A model generated the notes under the pieces. The model searched no databases, was not told the origin of the DNA, and saw only the letters and a program-made list of their open reading frames with translations. The position numbers were made by a program, and so were the translations under genes. A stretch of 64,000 bases of DNA, from assembly GCF_028596025.1 (NCBI RefSeq), contig NZ_CP117167.1, forward strand, positions 6,014,001-6,078,000. The letters run 5' to 3'. The DNA is from Mucilaginibacter jinjuensis. Lineage in GTDB: Bacteria > Bacteroidota > Bacteroidia > Sphingobacteriales > Sphingobacteriaceae. Positions 62,366-64,000 of this stretch are shown here, piece by piece; the first letter of the stretch is position 1; every line of letters begins with the position of its first letter.

Positions 62366-62557
62366 ATGAGAAAATTTACTTTAATGATGGCTTTAGCATT
62401 TACTGTAGCCGCTGCGAATTCATTTGCTGGCGACAAAACAGATAAAGACAAAGGCATGAAATGCAACACGCCCGGAAAATCGTGCTGCAAAAAAACAACT
62501 AAAGCTACTGCTGATAAGGCTCCTAAAAAAGCTGATGACAGTAAGAAAGCGGCTTAA
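62366..62557 (+). CDS. Small secreted Lys/Cys-containing protein
   Basis: 63 residues. A signal peptide (cleavage near NSFA-GD, residue 22) precedes a short basic mature peptide with three cysteines (MKCNTPGKSCC) and a Lys/Ala-rich tail. No family recognised. Its 5' leader, TTAACCAATTATAAACCC, matches the orphan leader at 46801-46840. A terminator follows at 62581. Confidence 0.75.
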   Translation: MRKFTLMMALAFTVAAANSFAGDKTDKDKGMKCNTPGKSCCKKTTKATADKAPKKADDSKKAA

Positions 62558-62580
62558 TTGTTTGTTTAAGATTTTTATAG

Positions 62581-62614
62581 AAAGCCTTCCGATTATCGGG
62601 AGGCTTTTTTGTTT
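62581..62614 (+). terminator. Terminator of the small secreted gene
   Basis: Stem AAAGCCTTCCGAT/ATCGGGAGGCTTT followed by TTTGTTTTTTT. Confidence 0.85.
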
Positions 62615-62687
62615 TTTTTAAATATTCGTCATTGCGAGCGATAGCGAAGCAATCTCAGACCGATTAGCAGTACCTTCAATAACGCAG

Positions 62688-62900
62688 AATCGTTTTTCAT
62701 TAGGAATGGCAAGGTGAGTAATATGAATAGTCAGTGGATGTTACTTTTCTTTTCTCTCAAAAGAAAAGTAACCAAAAGAAAAGTCGCAGCCGGGCCCTGT
62801 TGCTATGAACTTGCAGTGGTTGGGCAATACCTGTGGTTGCCGCAACATTGCCAATGCTGCCTTGAGGAGAGGTTATGTTAAGGTAGTGGAGATTTTGGTA
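62688..62900 (+). repeat. Composite repeat, left module (M1), copy at the right end
   Basis: CGTTTTTCATTAGGAATGGC, GTCAGTGGATGTTACTTTTC, TTCTCTCAAAAGAAAAGTAA, GCCGGGCCCTGTTGCTATGA, CTGTGGTTGCCGCAACATTG. Same order as 52767-52980. A GTCATTGCGAGCGATAGCGA block precedes it at 62628-62676. Confidence 0.75.
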
Positions 62901-63011
62901 ATTATATAATTTGTAATTGTGAGTGATAGCGTGGCACTCCTCAACCAACAGAGGCTCTGCTTGAATCAAAGCAATTGCATTTACAGATGAATTGATTGCT
63001 ACTATCAATGT

Positions 63012-63445
63012 CAGTCCCGCTCAATCGCCGCGGGTAGGCTGTTACTTTGTAGCCACAAAGTAACCAAAAGGCTTATCGGCAAAAGGCTTCTTTACGCACA
63101 GGGCCATGCCGCACAGCGTACAGAACAACACAGGCCGGGATCTTTTGCCCTACTTCGTTCACACTTGGCCTTACCCTTCTGCAAAATCTCCAATGCCTCT
63201 TTCAAACGCACAAGGCCACCGATGTTCTGCCCGCTTTTGGCCGAAGCTGTTTGCCGACTTGGAAGAGAAACAAGAATCGAGAAACAAGACTATATAAATA
63301 GGACAATCAAAGGAAGCGGTGGCCCAGACGCAAAAGCGTGGCCGTGAAGTGGACTTGTGCGGTGGAGCTTTTTTGCGTCTTGATCTTTTGGTTACTTTTG
63401 GATCAAGCCAAAAGTAACAGCCTACCCGCGGCGATTGAGCGGGAC
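63012..63445. mobile_element. MITE-like element with perfect 35-bp terminal inverted repeats
   Basis: GTCCCGCTCAATCGCCGCGG onward (63014-63048) is exactly inverted at 63411-63445. The enclosed 362 bases have no credible gene. They contain the right composite module (M2, from about 63311: GCGGTGGCCCAGACGCAAAA ... GATCTTTTGGTTACTTTTGG). The other M2 copies end in a related sequence (GCGGCAATGAGCAGACTGAC), which suggests all M2 copies are right ends of such elements. No target-site duplication is obvious to the eye. Confidence 0.65.
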
Positions 63446-63562
63446 CGACTTTCACTTAAAGTACACACAGATGATCAGGGTCATTGCGTTCATTAAAGTA
63501 CGACCTCTGTCGGTCGGGGATTGCTTCATACCTCGCAATGACGCGATGGAGACAAACCAAAA

Positions 63563-63598
63563 CAAAAAGCCCTTCTGGAAAACAGAAAGGCTCTTGTA
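63563..63598 (-). terminator. Terminator of rplS
   Basis: Minus strand stem GAGCCTTTCTG/CAGAAGGGCTTT then TTGTTTT, 18 bases after the rplS stop codon. Confidence 0.75.
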
Positions 63599-63615
63599 AG
63601 ATATAGCGATAAAAC

Positions 63616-63963
63616 TTATACTCTTTTTGATTTGATACGAGCTGCTTTACCGGTAAGGGCACGCAGGTAGTACAATTTAGCACGACGCACTTTACCGTGG
63701 CTGTTAACATCAATTTTATCGATGTTAGGAGAGTTAATAGGGAAGATACGTTCTACACCAATACCGTTTGATACTTTACGTACGGTAAAGGTTTCAGTTG
63801 TACCTGCGCTGTTACGTTGTATACATACGCCTTGGTAAACCTGGATACGCTCTTTGTTACCCTCTCTGATTTTATAGTGCACGCTGACAGTATCACCTGC
63901 TTTAAACACAGGAACCTGCTTTTTTTCTACTGACTGCTCTTCAACAAATTTTACTAAATCCAT
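63616..63963 (-). CDS. rplS: 50S ribosomal protein L19
   Basis: 115 residues, the full L19 length. Motifs FKAGDTVSVHYKIREGNKER, QVYQGVCIQRN and ETFTVRKVSNGIGVERIFPI are diagnostic, and the tail RAKLYYLRALTGKAARIKSK is basic as in L19. The protein sits at the 30S-50S interface. No rimM or trmD is seen downstream; upstream lies outside the window. Confidence 0.98.
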   Translation of the reverse strand: MDLVKFVEEQSVEKKQVPVFKAGDTVSVHYKIREGNKERIQVYQGVCIQRNSAGTTETFTVRKVSNGIGVERIFPINSPNIDKIDVNSHGKVRRAKLYYLRALTGKAARIKSKRV

Positions 63964-64000
63964 GATTCTTAGCTCTTAAAGCGATTTTTAACCCGTAAAA

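Noticed and set aside
62757..63455. ORFs of 60-94 codons before rplS
   Set aside because: They lie within M1 and the inverted-repeat element. A transposase would be expected to be longer, and no catalytic motif is seen.

Overview
The window is a chromosomal segment of a member of the Bacteroidota, most likely the family Sphingobacteriaceae (Mucilaginibacter- or Pedobacter-like). Three things point there. Promoters match the Bacteroidota pattern TTG-N19-21-TAnnTTTG. Secreted proteins end in gliding-motility-type (type 9 secretion) C-terminal domains. The left end carries a flexirubin/dialkylresorcinol pigment locus. The genus is an inference.

Layout. Bases 1-9000 hold part of an aryl-polyene/dialkylresorcinol (flexirubin-type) cluster. 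A ketosynthase, a ketosynthase-like chain-length factor and a dehydratase run rightwards. An eight-gene operon runs leftwards towards them: periplasmic protein, DarA, DarB, unknown, BtrH-like acyltransferase, ABC ATPase, ABC permease, ACP. The two halves face each other across a gene-free block of repeats. Bases 9000-17350 are housekeeping: comB, gcvT, a glycosyltransferase, rnhB, a SpoIIE-type phosphatase, a GT2/flippase pair and a dienelactone hydrolase. Bases 17350-18620 hold dispersed palindromes and three tandem genes for an identical 30-residue hydrophobic peptide. They differ only at synonymous sites, and this is the most striking signal in the window. Bases 18620-31700 carry a small secreted protein, a SNF2 helicase, a lipoprotein amylase with the remnant of a second amylase tail, three tandem type 9 secreted proteins, and dapF. 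Bases 31860-46300 carry htrA, a 33-residue membrane peptide gene, pdeM, lspA, heme oxygenase, a response regulator, an outer-membrane beta-barrel protein, a zinc metalloprotease, a retropepsin-like protease, a PBP4-type carboxypeptidase and a small lipoprotein. Bases 46300-52600 carry a tRNA-like element of odd architecture, an Lrp regulator, tex, a short-leader small gene, a DUF2778/Tlde1-like peptidoglycan enzyme paired with a lipoprotein, and a DUF1624 membrane protein. Bases 52600-64000 carry pdhB, a GNAT enzyme, an S9 peptidase, apaG, dusB, a phospholipid operon (CPBP protease, DUF2007, cdsA, psd), a tiny secreted protein and rplS, separated by repeat islands.

How the genes work together. 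The pigment cluster has chain building (KAS, CLF, dehydratase, ACP), ring formation (DarB, DarA), a candidate acyl-transfer step (BtrH-like) and export (ABC pair). The right-hand phospholipid operon makes CDP-diacylglycerol and phosphatidylethanolamine. The gene-free intervals are mostly mosaics of dispersed repeats: GTCATTGCGAG-ended elements, GTTGTTGGTG palindromes, composite modules and one element with perfect 35-bp terminal inverted repeats.
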